From the NCBI RefSeq assembly GCF_024585165.1, contig NZ_CP029008.1:1-64000 (forward strand): a stretch of DNA of 64,000 nucleotides, read 5' to 3'. This document shows, piece after piece, positions 36,574-44,571 of the stretch (its first letter is position 1; each line of letters begins with the position of its first letter). Source of the DNA: Bradyrhizobium sp. WBOS07 (GTDB lineage Bacteria > Pseudomonadota > Alphaproteobacteria > Rhizobiales > Xanthobacteraceae). A program made the translations under genes and the position numbers. The notes beneath the pieces were generated by a model, which did no database searches, had not been told where the DNA came from, and worked only from the letters and a program-made list of their open reading frames with translations.

Positions 36574-37146
36574 CTTTGAACCGAGACGCTACCGATCGGC
36601 CGAGTAGCGAGGCGGCTTACGAATCTCGATCCCGGCCACGCCCCTGATAGGCCTGATAACAAAACCGGATAGCAGCCCTGTACTGCCGATGGGCGGCAGA
36701 AGCGACGCCTTTTGAGCGACTTACATGGCGAGGCCATGCGCGGCCGCGCAGTGAAACAGGACAAAGAACAGGGCGCGATCAGGGCTGTTACAGGGCTCTA
36801 GCAGGGCCTCATCAGGTTGCGATGAGCACGACGATCTGCCCGAACCGAAACAGCAGCTTGTGGAAGAAAGTATTAGCGGATTCTGACGATGACGAGCTCA
36901 GACCGAAAAGAAAGGAACTGCCGCTCAAGGATTGTCGTCCAAGCTGACAGCCAATGATGCGCGCCATCGCGGTGCTCGTATGCGCGCTTCCGTCTCCGGC
37001 ACGAGCGGGCTCGCCTCCTGTCGAGCACCTCATGTCGTTTCTACGGGACGCAGACGGAGGTTCTAAGACTATCGCGCGCGAACAAGGCTTCGGTGAAACC
37101 GCTGGCTTCTGCCATTCCGGTTGCTGCGCTCGATCGATACGTCCTC
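36574..37146. other. Gap at the left edge of the accessory island
   Basis: 573 bp with no gene or tRNA recognised. Several short gggct(g/c)-type direct repeats occur at 36780-36810 (cagggctgttacagggctctagcagggcc). It separates chromosomal-type genes from the toxin-antitoxin and phage-like genes, so it is a reasonable place to look for an attachment site. Confidence 0.4.
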
Positions 37147-37569
37147 TCAGCGGACCACCTTCCAGGGATCGATGATTGTCAGACCGGCAGCACTGAACGC
37201 ACTCGTATCGCGCGTTGCCACGGCGTACCCATGGGCGGCGGCGATGGCGGCGATGTAGCCGTCGGGCGTGGGGAATCCTCGTCCGGCTGCGCGCGCCCTG
37301 ACGGCGAGATCGGCATAGCGCCGTGCCGCGGCGGTATCGAACGGGAGGATGCGGGCCGAGAATAGCTCCAATGCGCCATCGAGTGCTGCTGCCAGCCTGT
37401 CCTTGCGCTTACCGCGCGGCAGCGCGCCGATGCCGAATAGCAGCTCGGCGATGCTGACGCTGGAGAGAAACACGGTCTCTGCTGCCTGGGCGTCGAGCCA
37501 GTCGCGGACCGATGGATGAGGTTCGGGCTTCATTGCCTCGGAGACCACGTTGGTGTTGAGGAGAATCAT
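37147..37569 (-). CDS. PIN-domain toxin (VapC/FitB-like) with altered active site
   Basis: 140 residues, the usual length for a PIN ribonuclease toxin. The fold is clear: MILLNTNVVSEAMKP, SVSIAELLFG (E42), FPTPDGYIAAIA (D103) and TRDTSAF (D121), ending DPWKV. The first of the four metal-binding acids, Asp in the usual LDTN, is Asn5 here (codon AAC for the expected GAC), so RNA cleavage may be weak or lost. It overlaps the antitoxin gene by 4 bp (ATGA), as in functional pairs. Confidence 0.88.
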   Translation of the reverse strand: MILLNTNVVSEAMKPEPHPSVRDWLDAQAAETVFLSSVSIAELLFGIGALPRGKRKDRLAAALDGALELFSARILPFDTAAARRYADLAVRARAAGRGFPTPDGYIAAIAAAHGYAVATRDTSAFSAAGLTIIDPWKVVR

Positions 37570-37820
37570 TCAAACCGCATCGGCTCGGCGGCACGCGCGT
37601 CGCGGCCATGTTCAAGTGCCTCGACATCGGCATTGGTGAGACCGATCTTCCGGCTCATCTCCGAAAGGGCGGTGCCGAGGCGAAGCCGGCCCTCGGGACG
37701 CACGGCGGCCTCCAGAATGGCGCGCATTTCCGCCTCGGCGCTGCGATTATGCTGCGCAGCGCGGACTTTCAGGGCGCGGTGTGCCTCCTCGGAGAGGTTT
37801 CGAATGGTGACGGCCGCCAT
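37566..37820 (-). CDS. Antitoxin of the 37147 toxin (FitA-like ribbon-helix-helix)
   Basis: 84 residues. MAAVTIRNLSEEAHRALKVRAAQHNRSAEAEMRAIL is a typical ribbon-helix-helix DNA-binding start; the C-terminal ~35 residues would wrap the toxin. It should bind the toxin and repress the operon through the two TTGATATCA sites 28-56 bp upstream. First gene of the pair, joined to the toxin by an ATGA overlap. Confidence 0.88.
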   Translation of the reverse strand: MAAVTIRNLSEEAHRALKVRAAQHNRSAEAEMRAILEAAVRPEGRLRLGTALSEMSRKIGLTNADVEALEHGRDARAAEPMRFE

Positions 37821-37847
37821 GATGGCGCCTTCCTAAAATTGATTGCG

Positions 37848-37877
37848 TTGATATCAAAATACTCTACTTGATATCAT
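37848..37877. promoter_or_regulatory. Toxin-antitoxin operator: two TTGATATCA sites
   Basis: ttgatatcaa (37848-37857, a perfect 10-bp palindrome) and ttgatatcat (37868-37877) repeat exactly 20 bp apart, on the same face of the helix, in an AT-rich patch just upstream of the antitoxin start. This fits autoregulation by a ribbon-helix-helix dimer pair. Confidence 0.7.
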
Positions 37878-38201
37878 TTGTTCAAGGAGGATGATGTTGC
37901 AGCAAGCGCGACGCAAGAACCTCCAGCCAAGGAATCGGGCGGTGGGAAAGTATAGGTCGTCGGGCTTGCGTTCTCCCGGCTCAGGTCTGGCCTCGCCTTT
38001 ATACGGTTCGGCGGCTTCGATTTCTCGCTGCAATGCCCCTTTTGGCTTCACCCTCAAGCTTGTTCGGCGAGCTTCGTTGCCCCGAACATCTGAGATGATA
38101 CGAATTCGATAGCAAAAGGTGGTCCTTCTACTCAAAAGAGGAGTGCAACGGTGCACTCCTCTTGTTGTCAGCCTAAAAAGTGACTGAAGCGTCAGGTCCG
38201 G

Positions 38202-38621
38202 CTAGAGGGGGTAATAATGCTTATCTATGCTCTGCTTTAGCAACCTCAGCGCCTTCTTAAATTCATCTGTTACGTCTTCCGGAAACTGGCGTAAGCGGTC
38301 TTCGCTCTCGACAATGACACGCAGGTTCTCGAGCTGCTGATTGACGTATTCGAAGACGAACCGATCCTTGCGCTTATAGTACTGGGCCATGGCACGCGGA
38401 TCGCCTGACACCGCCTTAAAGATCAGCTGCTTGTCTATTGCGACACGCGCAGGAACCATCTCGCGCTTATTGCCTATAACAATTGGGACCAATGTCTCGT
38501 CGGCTTCGAAGAAGTCGCGGCGAACCTGATCGTCGCAGATGGGGTGCGGCTGCTTCCGCGGGCGTCCCCGCGGATTGCCAGACGTGCCCTTTGGAAACTG
38601 TCCCTTTGAATTGCGGTTCAT
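38202..38621 (-). CDS. DUF5681 domain protein
   Basis: About 139 residues. MNRNSKGQFPKGTSGNPRGRP is the DUF5681 signature (GQFxxGxSGNPxGRP), found in many prophage and island proteins; the rest is charged and helical (AVSGDPRAMAQYYKRKDRF). Function unknown, possibly nucleic-acid-linked. ATG 38621 has gaggag about 8 bp upstream; the frame is open to 38693 but without coding character. Confidence 0.8.
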   Translation of the reverse strand: MNRNSKGQFPKGTSGNPRGRPRKQPHPICDDQVRRDFFEADETLVPIVIGNKREMVPARVAIDKQLIFKAVSGDPRAMAQYYKRKDRFVFEYVNQQLENLRVIVESEDRLRQFPEDVTDEFKKALRLLKQSIDKHYYPL

Positions 38622-38759
38622 AACTCTACTCCTCGAAAATGGATTCAAGGAGGTCACCCAAATGAAAGTGGCGTGGCCTCCGGGTTCAACCAAATCCCTG
38701 CAAGCAGAGATTCGGACCCATCAGGCGTCACGCCATCATCTACGCACTACATGCCGGGT

Positions 38760-38924
38760 TTATGCATCACGCAAAGTCCCAAAAGGACTCAACCCGGCTC
38801 TCGTACGAGGCGAGATGTTTCTATCGCAATTCGTGCTTTCGAGCAAGCAAAGGCGGCGCTGAATTAGCGAGCGTGCTCGCCTCATCATGCAGGATGCAAT
38901 GGACCCAGAGGCATCGATCATCAT
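38760..38924 (-). pseudogene. Relic start of a vapC toxin gene
   Basis: Directly after the vapB gene and overlapping it by ATGA, an ORF starts M-M-I-D-A-S, the expected opening of a VapC PIN domain. It then continues with unrelated sequence (GSIASCMMRRARS...) for 54 residues in all, with no further PIN motif. The toxin appears to have been lost by a deletion or recombination within its first codons. Confidence 0.5.
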
Positions 38925-39175
38925 CGCGGCAGTCCGCGCTCGTCGTAGAGCAGATCGCCGTGATCGGCAGAGCCGTGCGGCCCCTTCAAGCGCGTTGCGC
39001 AGTCCTGGCCGATCGTCAGCAGACGGTCCGCAAGACTTTCTCCTTGCTCGCGGCGGACCCGATCTAGCCGCTCGCGAACAGCAATAACGACCGCAACGGT
39101 GAGCGACTCCCCGGTCAGCCGCGCCAGCTCGGCCGCCAATTCGCGCGCTTCCGGTCTCTTAATATGTAAGCTCAT
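38921..39175 (-). CDS. Orphan VapB-type antitoxin
   Basis: 84 residues: MSLHIKRPEARELAAELARLTGESLTVAVVIAVRERLDRV and ending ADHGDLLYDERGLPR, the hallmark of the Rv0623-type VapB antitoxins. gggagg 6 bp upstream fixes ATG 39175. Its expected partner toxin is reduced to a start (see the relic at 38760). It could still bind DNA or cross-neutralise other PIN toxins; this is inference. Confidence 0.85.
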   Translation of the reverse strand: MSLHIKRPEARELAAELARLTGESLTVAVVIAVRERLDRVRREQGESLADRLLTIGQDCATRLKGPHGSADHGDLLYDERGLPR

Positions 39176-39369
39176 TTCGAACCTCCCGCCGCCATACAGG
39201 CGCAATGATGGTGGCTGCCGCCGGCCTCGGCGCGGCGCTTAGCAGCCAGCAAAGCCATAGCGGCCTCTCTATCCATTCCATGCCTCTCTGCCGAGAACCC
39301 ACATGCTTCTGATACCTTGTTGTCCAGAGGGCCTGCGGACCGCGAGCATATGGGGCGATAGGGGCATGG

Positions 39370-39942
39370 TTACGTCTGCCGATACAGAACAATTGGAACG
39401 CTCGGAACAAGTTGGTTCAGGAAGTCGAAGTCGCCGACATTCCCTGTCAATACGCTGGCACCGATGCTCCGCGCCTGAAGGTGGATGAGCGCATCGTTGA
39501 GGTATTTCCGCTCATGACCAGCACCCTTCGGCGCTCCGCTGAGGCGAGCGAGCTCGCCCGCAAGCATTCCCGCTTCGCCCCACATCGCAATGTCAGGAGC
39601 TTGCAACCGATGCGGCGGAATGTCTTCAATCACACCCCGTATCGTTTGCAGAACCCCACCCGTTGCAGGGTGAGCCGGATCGAGCCGCCCGAACACATGC
39701 GTGAGTTCAGCAAGGCAGACGGCCGAGTGGTGGCACACACGATATGTCAGCAATTCATCGACAGCGGCCGGGGTGCGTGCCTGCAAGACGTCGAGATAGA
39801 CGCTGGTATCGAGCATGAGCGCGCCGCCGATGAGCGGTTCGCCGGACGCCCAGGCAAGGTCGGAATCTGGCCGTCGCGTTATCCGCTTCAAACGCTTGTG
39901 CGGCTTCAGCCTTCGCAACGTTCCCTGGAGATCAAATGGCAA
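39370..39942 (-). CDS. PIN-domain protein, probable toxin
   Basis: Up to 190 residues. A full set of PIN acids is seen: D45 (MLDTSVYLDVL), E79 (CLAELTHV), D150 (YLNDALIHLQA) and D171/D173 (GNVGDFDFL), so unlike the 37147 toxin the active site is intact. The start is uncertain: TTG 39942 overlaps the upstream gene by 11 bp and gives a 42-residue basic extension, while the PIN core begins at about 39816. Likely ribonuclease toxin paired with the upstream gene. Confidence 0.78.
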   Translation of the reverse strand: MPFDLQGTLRRLKPHKRLKRITRRPDSDLAWASGEPLIGGALMLDTSVYLDVLQARTPAAVDELLTYRVCHHSAVCLAELTHVFGRLDPAHPATGGVLQTIRGVIEDIPPHRLQAPDIAMWGEAGMLAGELARLSGAPKGAGHERKYLNDALIHLQARSIGASVLTGNVGDFDFLNQLVPSVPIVLYRQT

Positions 39943-40228
39943 GATCGATATCTGCCGGGATGCTTCCCTTGCGCCGGATAAGACGCGCGCCGAAATCGTC
40001 TTCGAGCGCCAAACGCGATAGGGCGAGCTCTAGAAGTTCGGTGTCGGAAGATACGTGAGCTCGCTTCTTTGCCGCTTCGATCAGGCCTGCCGGCACGCGG
40101 CCGGACAAGCGCGTGTCCTTGGCCTCACCGAGCAGCCCGACGGCGCGCGCCTGCTCAAGCACGAGCCGATTGCGATTGAGGGCAATCTGCTCCTCAGTCT
40201 CTGTCGAGGTGTGGGTCCGCACTACCAT
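39932..40228 (-). CDS. Putative antitoxin of the 39370 PIN protein
   Basis: About 98 residues, MVVRTHTSTETEEQIALNRNRLVLEQARAVGLLGEAKDTRLSGRVPAGLIEAAKKRAH..., helical, with SGRVPAGLIEAAKKRAHVSSDTELLELAL resembling a ribbon-helix-helix segment. It overlaps the PIN gene and is assigned mainly by that arrangement. The frame is open to 40270; ATG 40228 begins where composition looks coding. 40229-40454 holds no gene. Confidence 0.6.
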   Translation of the reverse strand: MVVRTHTSTETEEQIALNRNRLVLEQARAVGLLGEAKDTRLSGRVPAGLIEAAKKRAHVSSDTELLELALSRLALEDDFGARLIRRKGSIPADIDLAI

Positions 40229-40454
40229 GGCGCCTCCAACGTTGAACAAAATATAGCAATTGTTCAACACGATCGCAAGGCCGGAAACGAGGCGTTGCGC
40301 TCGGCGGCCCGCCCACCGCCCCCCACGGGCTCACGGCTATAGCATCAACCGGGCTCGACCCGCCCCGGCGCGCAATGTTACATCCACGTCGCTTCCAAAG
40401 TCCGCCAAAGCCTTGACCGCTCGACCCGAGAAGTCGCGATTTCCTCGGTCCGTC

Positions 40455-41765
40455 CTACTGCAAAGGGTCGGTACGGCGCTGCTCGACCTCGGCAAAGGTC
40501 TGGCCCGTGATTGCCATGGTTGCGGGCTGTCCGGTGTAGGACTGCCAGCGGCGAATGGCGACGTCGACATAGAGCGGATCCAATTCGATGGCACGCGCGC
40601 GCCTCCGGGACTTCTGCGCGGCCATGATGGTCGTGCCGGATCCGGAGAACGGGTCGAGCACGATGTCGCCGCGACGCGAGCAGTCCTTGATGGCGTCGAT
40701 CACAAGCGCGGTGGGCTTGACCGTCGGGTGCATCTCAAGCTCGGCGTCGCGTCCCGACCGAAAGCTGTTGGCGCCGGCATAGTCCCAGACGTTGGTGCGA
40801 TAGCGGCCGTGCTTCCCGAGCTCGACCGTGTTCACGTGCGGCCCCTGCCCCACCTTGTAGACGAAGACCAGCTCATGCTTGGAACGATAGAACGAGCCCA
40901 TACCGCCGTTGCTCTTGTTCCAGACGCACAGATTCTTCAGCTCGGAATAGACCCCGCCCGCCGCCTTCAGCACCTCGTCCATGTGCCGCCAATCCATGCA
41001 CACAAAGTGGATCGCGCCATCCACGCTCACCTGTACCATATTGCCGAACACCACCCTTAAGAAGCCCGCGAACTCCAGTGAACTCATCTCGCCGGAGGCC
41101 ATTTTGAACTCGCGGTGCTTGACCGCGCCGAGCCCGCTGACATGTCCATCGATGGGCACATTGTAAGGAGGGTCGGTGAACACCAGGCGCGCCTGTTCGC
41201 CATCCATCACATCGGCGAAAGAGCCGGCATCGCAAGCATCCCCACAGAGCAGGCGATGCTCCCCCAGCACCCAGAGATCACCGAGCCGCGACACCGGCTC
41301 GGCCCCCATGGCCGGAACGAGGTCGCTCTTGTCAGGCTTGTCGCGCTTGGCATCACCGTCGACCAACAGGTCGATCTCGGCGGTCTCAAAGCCGGTTACC
41401 TCCACATCGAAATTGATCTCCACACCCATCAACTCGCGCCAGAGCTCGCGCAGCTGGTCCATGTCCCAGTCCGAGTTCAGTGCGATCTTGTTGTCGGCTA
41501 GCGAGAAGGCGATCTTCTGCGCGGCCGTCAAATGGCCGACCCGCAGCACCGGCACCCGCTCCAGTCCGGCCATCCGCGCGCCCTCGACCCGGCCATGACC
41601 GACCAGGATCATGGCGTCCTCATCGACCACCACGATGCTGTTGAAGCCGAACTCGCGGATCGAGGCCGCTATCTGATGCAGCTGCTTGCGGGAATGCCGC
41701 CTGGCGTTGACCGGGTTCGGCTTCAGCTCGGCGATGGGCAAATGGTCAACGCGGAAATCACTCAT
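40455..41765 (-). CDS. DNA methyltransferase with N-terminal ParB domain
   Basis: 436 residues. Residues ~8-95 are a ParB/Srx-type domain (LKPNPVNARRHSRKQL; VGHGRVEGA). The C-terminal two thirds is an adenine-N6/cytosine-N4 methyltransferase with motif IV TDPPYN (197-202) before motif I DPFSGSGTT (371-379), the beta-class order; HPTVKP lies between. Such fusions are typical of phages and mobile islands, where they methylate DNA without a matching nuclease. ggagagg precedes the ATG. Last of a three-gene minus-strand run after the TetR-like and 171-residue genes. Confidence 0.92.
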   Translation of the reverse strand: MSDFRVDHLPIAELKPNPVNARRHSRKQLHQIAASIREFGFNSIVVVDEDAMILVGHGRVEGARMAGLERVPVLRVGHLTAAQKIAFSLADNKIALNSDWDMDQLRELWRELMGVEINFDVEVTGFETAEIDLLVDGDAKRDKPDKSDLVPAMGAEPVSRLGDLWVLGEHRLLCGDACDAGSFADVMDGEQARLVFTDPPYNVPIDGHVSGLGAVKHREFKMASGEMSSLEFAGFLRVVFGNMVQVSVDGAIHFVCMDWRHMDEVLKAAGGVYSELKNLCVWNKSNGGMGSFYRSKHELVFVYKVGQGPHVNTVELGKHGRYRTNVWDYAGANSFRSGRDAELEMHPTVKPTALVIDAIKDCSRRGDIVLDPFSGSGTTIMAAQKSRRRARAIELDPLYVDVAIRRWQSYTGQPATMAITGQTFAEVEQRRTDPLQ

Positions 41766-41869
41766 GAGACCTCTCCGATGGATAGTCCCGAACTATACAA
41801 ATTATAGCGCCATACTTCAAATATACATTTGGAATAATCGGCTTACCATCGCGCCCTTGGTTAATCCGA

Positions 41870-42385
41870 TCACCCCTTGATCGTGATCTCGACATCTTCA
41901 GGCCGCACGCCGAAGGTGGCGGCCAACGCTCTCTTCGCCTCGGCAATGGTCATCCCGCCTCGCGCCTCAGCAGAGACAGTCGACCGCGTGTCTGACACTG
42001 GCTGAAACTTCAGGCGCTTGAGCTGGATCCCGAGTTGCTTCAGGCCGGCATAGGCGACCGGGTTGCGCAGCTCCTTGCGCCAGACCTCATCAACGGCAAC
42101 GTCGGCGAACTCCGAGATTCCGATGTGAAACCGAGCCTGCCCTCGCGAGTTCTCGGACGCCTCGAGCGGGGTGAGTGATGAAATCCGGCCGACCAGGAAT
42201 GCGGTCCGAGGGGCGATGCCTTCGGCCTTGTTGTCCCAGTCCTGCCGCCTACAGCAAACAAGGTAAGGGCAGTTTTCAACGCTCTTGGGACTGAGAACCC
42301 AGCCGCGCGACCCCGCGCGCGCCAGAATCTCCTGCCGTGTCTCGGAAGTAAAGACCACCACGGCGGCGTCATCGGTCTTGGTCAT
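41870..42385 (-). CDS. Hypothetical protein between regulator and methyltransferase
   Basis: 171 residues. It has a Cys-containing segment (ENCPYLVCCRRQDW), an HIGISEFADVAVDEVW segment and a C-terminal small domain (MTIAEAKRALAATFGVRPEDVEITIKG). No family recognised. It begins 7 bp after the TetR-like stop and ends about 100 bp before the methyltransferase, so all three are probably cotranscribed island genes. Confidence 0.7.
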   Translation of the reverse strand: MTKTDDAAVVVFTSETRQEILARAGSRGWVLSPKSVENCPYLVCCRRQDWDNKAEGIAPRTAFLVGRISSLTPLEASENSRGQARFHIGISEFADVAVDEVWRKELRNPVAYAGLKQLGIQLKRLKFQPVSDTRSTVSAEARGGMTIAEAKRALAATFGVRPEDVEITIKG

Positions 42386-42392
42386 GCCCAGT

Positions 42393-43043
42393 CTAATCCA
42401 GGTCAGGAGCGTGATCTGCCGCGGGCCTGGCAGAGGCGCCGTGCGCGGCCAGAAGCTCTATTCCAGTCTTCTGCAGCACGCGACTCGGAGTTAAGCGCCC
42501 GTAAGCACCCCGTTCGTTGCGTGCGCCGTGCACCAGTAAGAGTAGCTTGTCTGCGAGCTCAAGAGGATCGCGCAGGCCCGCGGCCCGACACAGTCCAACC
42601 ACCCGCCGCCTCTCCGCCTGCCAATAGTCCTCGATCTCCCGCAGCAGCGGATGCTGCTGCCTGCGAGGCTCGAACAGTTCCGCCGCCGTGCGCGAGAGCA
42701 ACACCCGGGGCTCCATCATATAACCAAGCTGGTCTCCTTCGAAGGCAAGCCACTCCCGCAGCTGCGCGTCAGAATTGTTCGGATGCTCCGAGGCCAGACC
42801 GCGCCAATAGTTCTCGCACTCCGCAATCAGCGTCTTGACGAAACGACCCACGAGCGGATCACCGTCGCCGAAATATTTGACAAAGGTGTCCATGTTCGTA
42901 TGGGCTTCGTGAGCGATCAAGCTTGGGGAGACTCTGATCCCAAGCAACCGAAACAGCTCATCGGCCCTTTCGATCAAACGCTCCTTGGCGGGCTTTTCAA
43001 ACTGGGAAGGTGGCGGCTGTACCTTTTTGGGAAGCTGGTGCAT
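42393..43043 (-). CDS. TetR-like transcriptional regulator
   Basis: 216 residues. The N-terminal helix-turn-helix reads KERLIERADELFRLLGIRVSPSLIAHEAHTNMDTFVKYFGD, with Asp at the position usual for Gly-Lys in TetR proteins; the C-terminal ~150 residues form the ligand/dimer domain. It probably regulates itself and the two genes downstream. A gttacgcgtaccaatcggtaaac-type imperfect inverted repeat lies upstream (about 43133-43155). Confidence 0.78.
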   Translation of the reverse strand: MHQLPKKVQPPPSQFEKPAKERLIERADELFRLLGIRVSPSLIAHEAHTNMDTFVKYFGDGDPLVGRFVKTLIAECENYWRGLASEHPNNSDAQLREWLAFEGDQLGYMMEPRVLLSRTAAELFEPRRQQHPLLREIEDYWQAERRRVVGLCRAAGLRDPLELADKLLLLVHGARNERGAYGRLTPSRVLQKTGIELLAAHGASARPAADHAPDLD

Positions 43044-43455
43044 CGAATCGGCTCCGCAATGATGTATCAGCCCAACTATAGCATGACTTGTGCCACCGAG
43101 GCCTCTTGGTAAGCGGGAATAAGGGCCCTTGTTACGCGTACCAATCGGTAAACAACGCCGTGGCGGCCGTCGCGACGATAAATTAAACCATTGTTTTCAC
43201 TTGGAATTATTCGCCCGAACAACCGACGGGGGCGCCTCAAAAGCAGAATTTAAAGGATTCCGGACCTGTCGGAGTGCGGCCGGAGACAAATCTCTTCTAC
43301 GGCCTTCCCTGGGCGTTGGAGAGGCTATCGCCTTTTTGCTCGCCCCCATGGTCTGAGGCGCTCTAGCCTTGTCTCAAGACCCGAGCGCATTGAGAGAACG
43401 AGCGGCCGCGCCCACGAACCTGAGATCGCTGGCCGCTGTTCTCTCTGGCGTCGCC
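43044..43455. other. Intergenic region with imperfect inverted repeat
   Basis: 412 bp, no gene supported. At the right end agagaacgagcggcc (43393-43407) is mirrored by ggccgctgttctct (43431-43444), a 14-15 bp stem with one bulge just below the stop of the 43456 gene; it may terminate that gene. Confidence 0.45.
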
Positions 43456-43971
43456 CTAACCGAACAACCTGGCGATCAACTCATCGGCGCTGCCGACCTG
43501 CTCGAAGCAGGCCTTGCCTAGGTCTCGGTGCATGGGGCGCTCGAGCTTCTGCCCGCTGCTGCCCGCGCGCGTGTGCCGACTGATCTTCGAGCCCAAGTCC
43601 GGCAGCCGCGCTCCCGGTTCGCCGCCGAACCAGAAGTAGCGCACGATTGCCAGCGTGCGCTGGTCGACTTCGAGCCAAATGACGCAGCCACTGGGCTTTT
43701 CCAGCAACCGAGTGCTGACCGTGACGTGCCGGACGCTGGAGCCGGCAAAGGTCGACTTCAGCTGGACGTGCCGGAGGATGCCATTGGCTTCGAGCACGAT
43801 GTCGTAGCCGCCCCGGTCCACCTCGCTCGTCAGCACCTCGATGTCGTGGCGACCGTGCTGCCAGCGTGCGGCCATGAGCTGTCCGAGCAGAAGATGGAGC
43901 AGCGCCTGCTCCCGAATATTCGAGGCGCGGGAGTGGGACGTAAGCGGGTCCTGATGCAGTTCAGCGAGCAT
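43456..43971 (-). CDS. PD-(D/E)XK-like nuclease-fold protein
   Basis: 171 residues. A likely restriction-nuclease core is seen: E21 in the first helix (NIREQALLHLLLGQL), D57 in DRGGYDIVLE and Q70-L71-K72 in RHVQLKST, an E..D..QxK arrangement known from several endonuclease-like families. The rest (GCVIWLEVDQRTLAIVRYFWFGG) is beta-rich. Targets unknown. The ATG 43971 has aaggaga 7 bp upstream; the frame is open to 44040. It is transcribed divergently from the XRE regulator. Confidence 0.68.
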   Translation of the reverse strand: MLAELHQDPLTSHSRASNIREQALLHLLLGQLMAARWQHGRHDIEVLTSEVDRGGYDIVLEANGILRHVQLKSTFAGSSVRHVTVSTRLLEKPSGCVIWLEVDQRTLAIVRYFWFGGEPGARLPDLGSKISRHTRAGSSGQKLERPMHRDLGKACFEQVGSADELIARLFG

Positions 43972-44093
43972 TGTAAGTCTCCTTTTGGGGTTGGTCATAC
44001 CCCGCCATTGCGCTCCGCTGGCCGCACAAGTCCAGCACAACCGAGCGCCACACCAGCCAGCTTAGCACGCGAGGGTTAATTCAATCCTGTTTT

Positions 44094-44114
44094 GGGATAA
44101 TCCCGATCCGGGAT
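44094..44114. promoter_or_regulatory. Overlapping palindromes, XRE operator candidate
   Basis: gggataatccc (44094-44104, perfect 5-bp arms) overlaps atcccgatccgggat (44100-44114, perfect 6-bp arms). They lie in the 182-bp gap shared by the divergent XRE and nuclease-like genes, 40 bp before the XRE start, as expected for a repressor that controls both. Confidence 0.6.
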
Positions 44115-44153
44115 CAGATTGGCTGCCGCCGATTCGAAACACGCCCGGCGGCC

Positions 44154-44399
44154 ATGGAAAAGTCCCTCAAATCCGCCGAATATGCCCGCCTCATGGCCCT
44201 TCTTGTCTCAACCCGTCAGAAGGCAGGCATTCGCCAGCAGGCACTCGCCAAGAAGCTCCGCAAACCTCAATCCTTCGTTGCCAAGTACGAAGGCGGCGAG
44301 CGGCGCCTTGACGTGATCGAGTTCATCGCTATTGCCGAGGCACTCGGGGCTGATCCGCTGAGGCTGCTCCGGCGGTTCGTGCGCGAGGGGAAACGGTAA
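44154..44399 (+). CDS. XRE-family helix-turn-helix regulator
   Basis: 81 residues. TRQKAGIRQQALAKKLRKPQSFVAKYEGGERRLDVIEFIAIAEALG is a complete Cro/CI-type helix-turn-helix domain; there is no second domain. It should bind DNA as a dimer and repress neighbouring genes, perhaps through the palindromes at 44094-44114. It sits between two nuclease-fold genes, like the control proteins of some restriction systems. Confidence 0.85.
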   Translation: MEKSLKSAEYARLMALLVSTRQKAGIRQQALAKKLRKPQSFVAKYEGGERRLDVIEFIAIAEALGADPLRLLRRFVREGKR

Positions 44400-44571
44400 T
44401 CGTTCCGCTGGCGCGTGCTTGGGTCTTCGGGCGGGGCGGATGGACGCCCAGTGGCATCAGACCCAAAGGCTCTGCCAATCACTCGGACTCAATTCGCCTA
44501 GATTTGTAATAAAGATCTTTAGCTGATTTCTAACACGCTTTCTTACTCTGGCTCGAGTGGAGGCCAATCCC

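Noticed and set aside
36574..37146. tRNA or attachment site at the island edge
   Set aside because: No cloverleaf with a GGTTCGAAT-type T-loop could be found, and no direct repeat of this region was seen near 51270.
37854..38156. 100-residue open frame on the minus strand
   Set aside because: No coding bias or recognisable motif, and it overlaps the toxin-antitoxin operator region.
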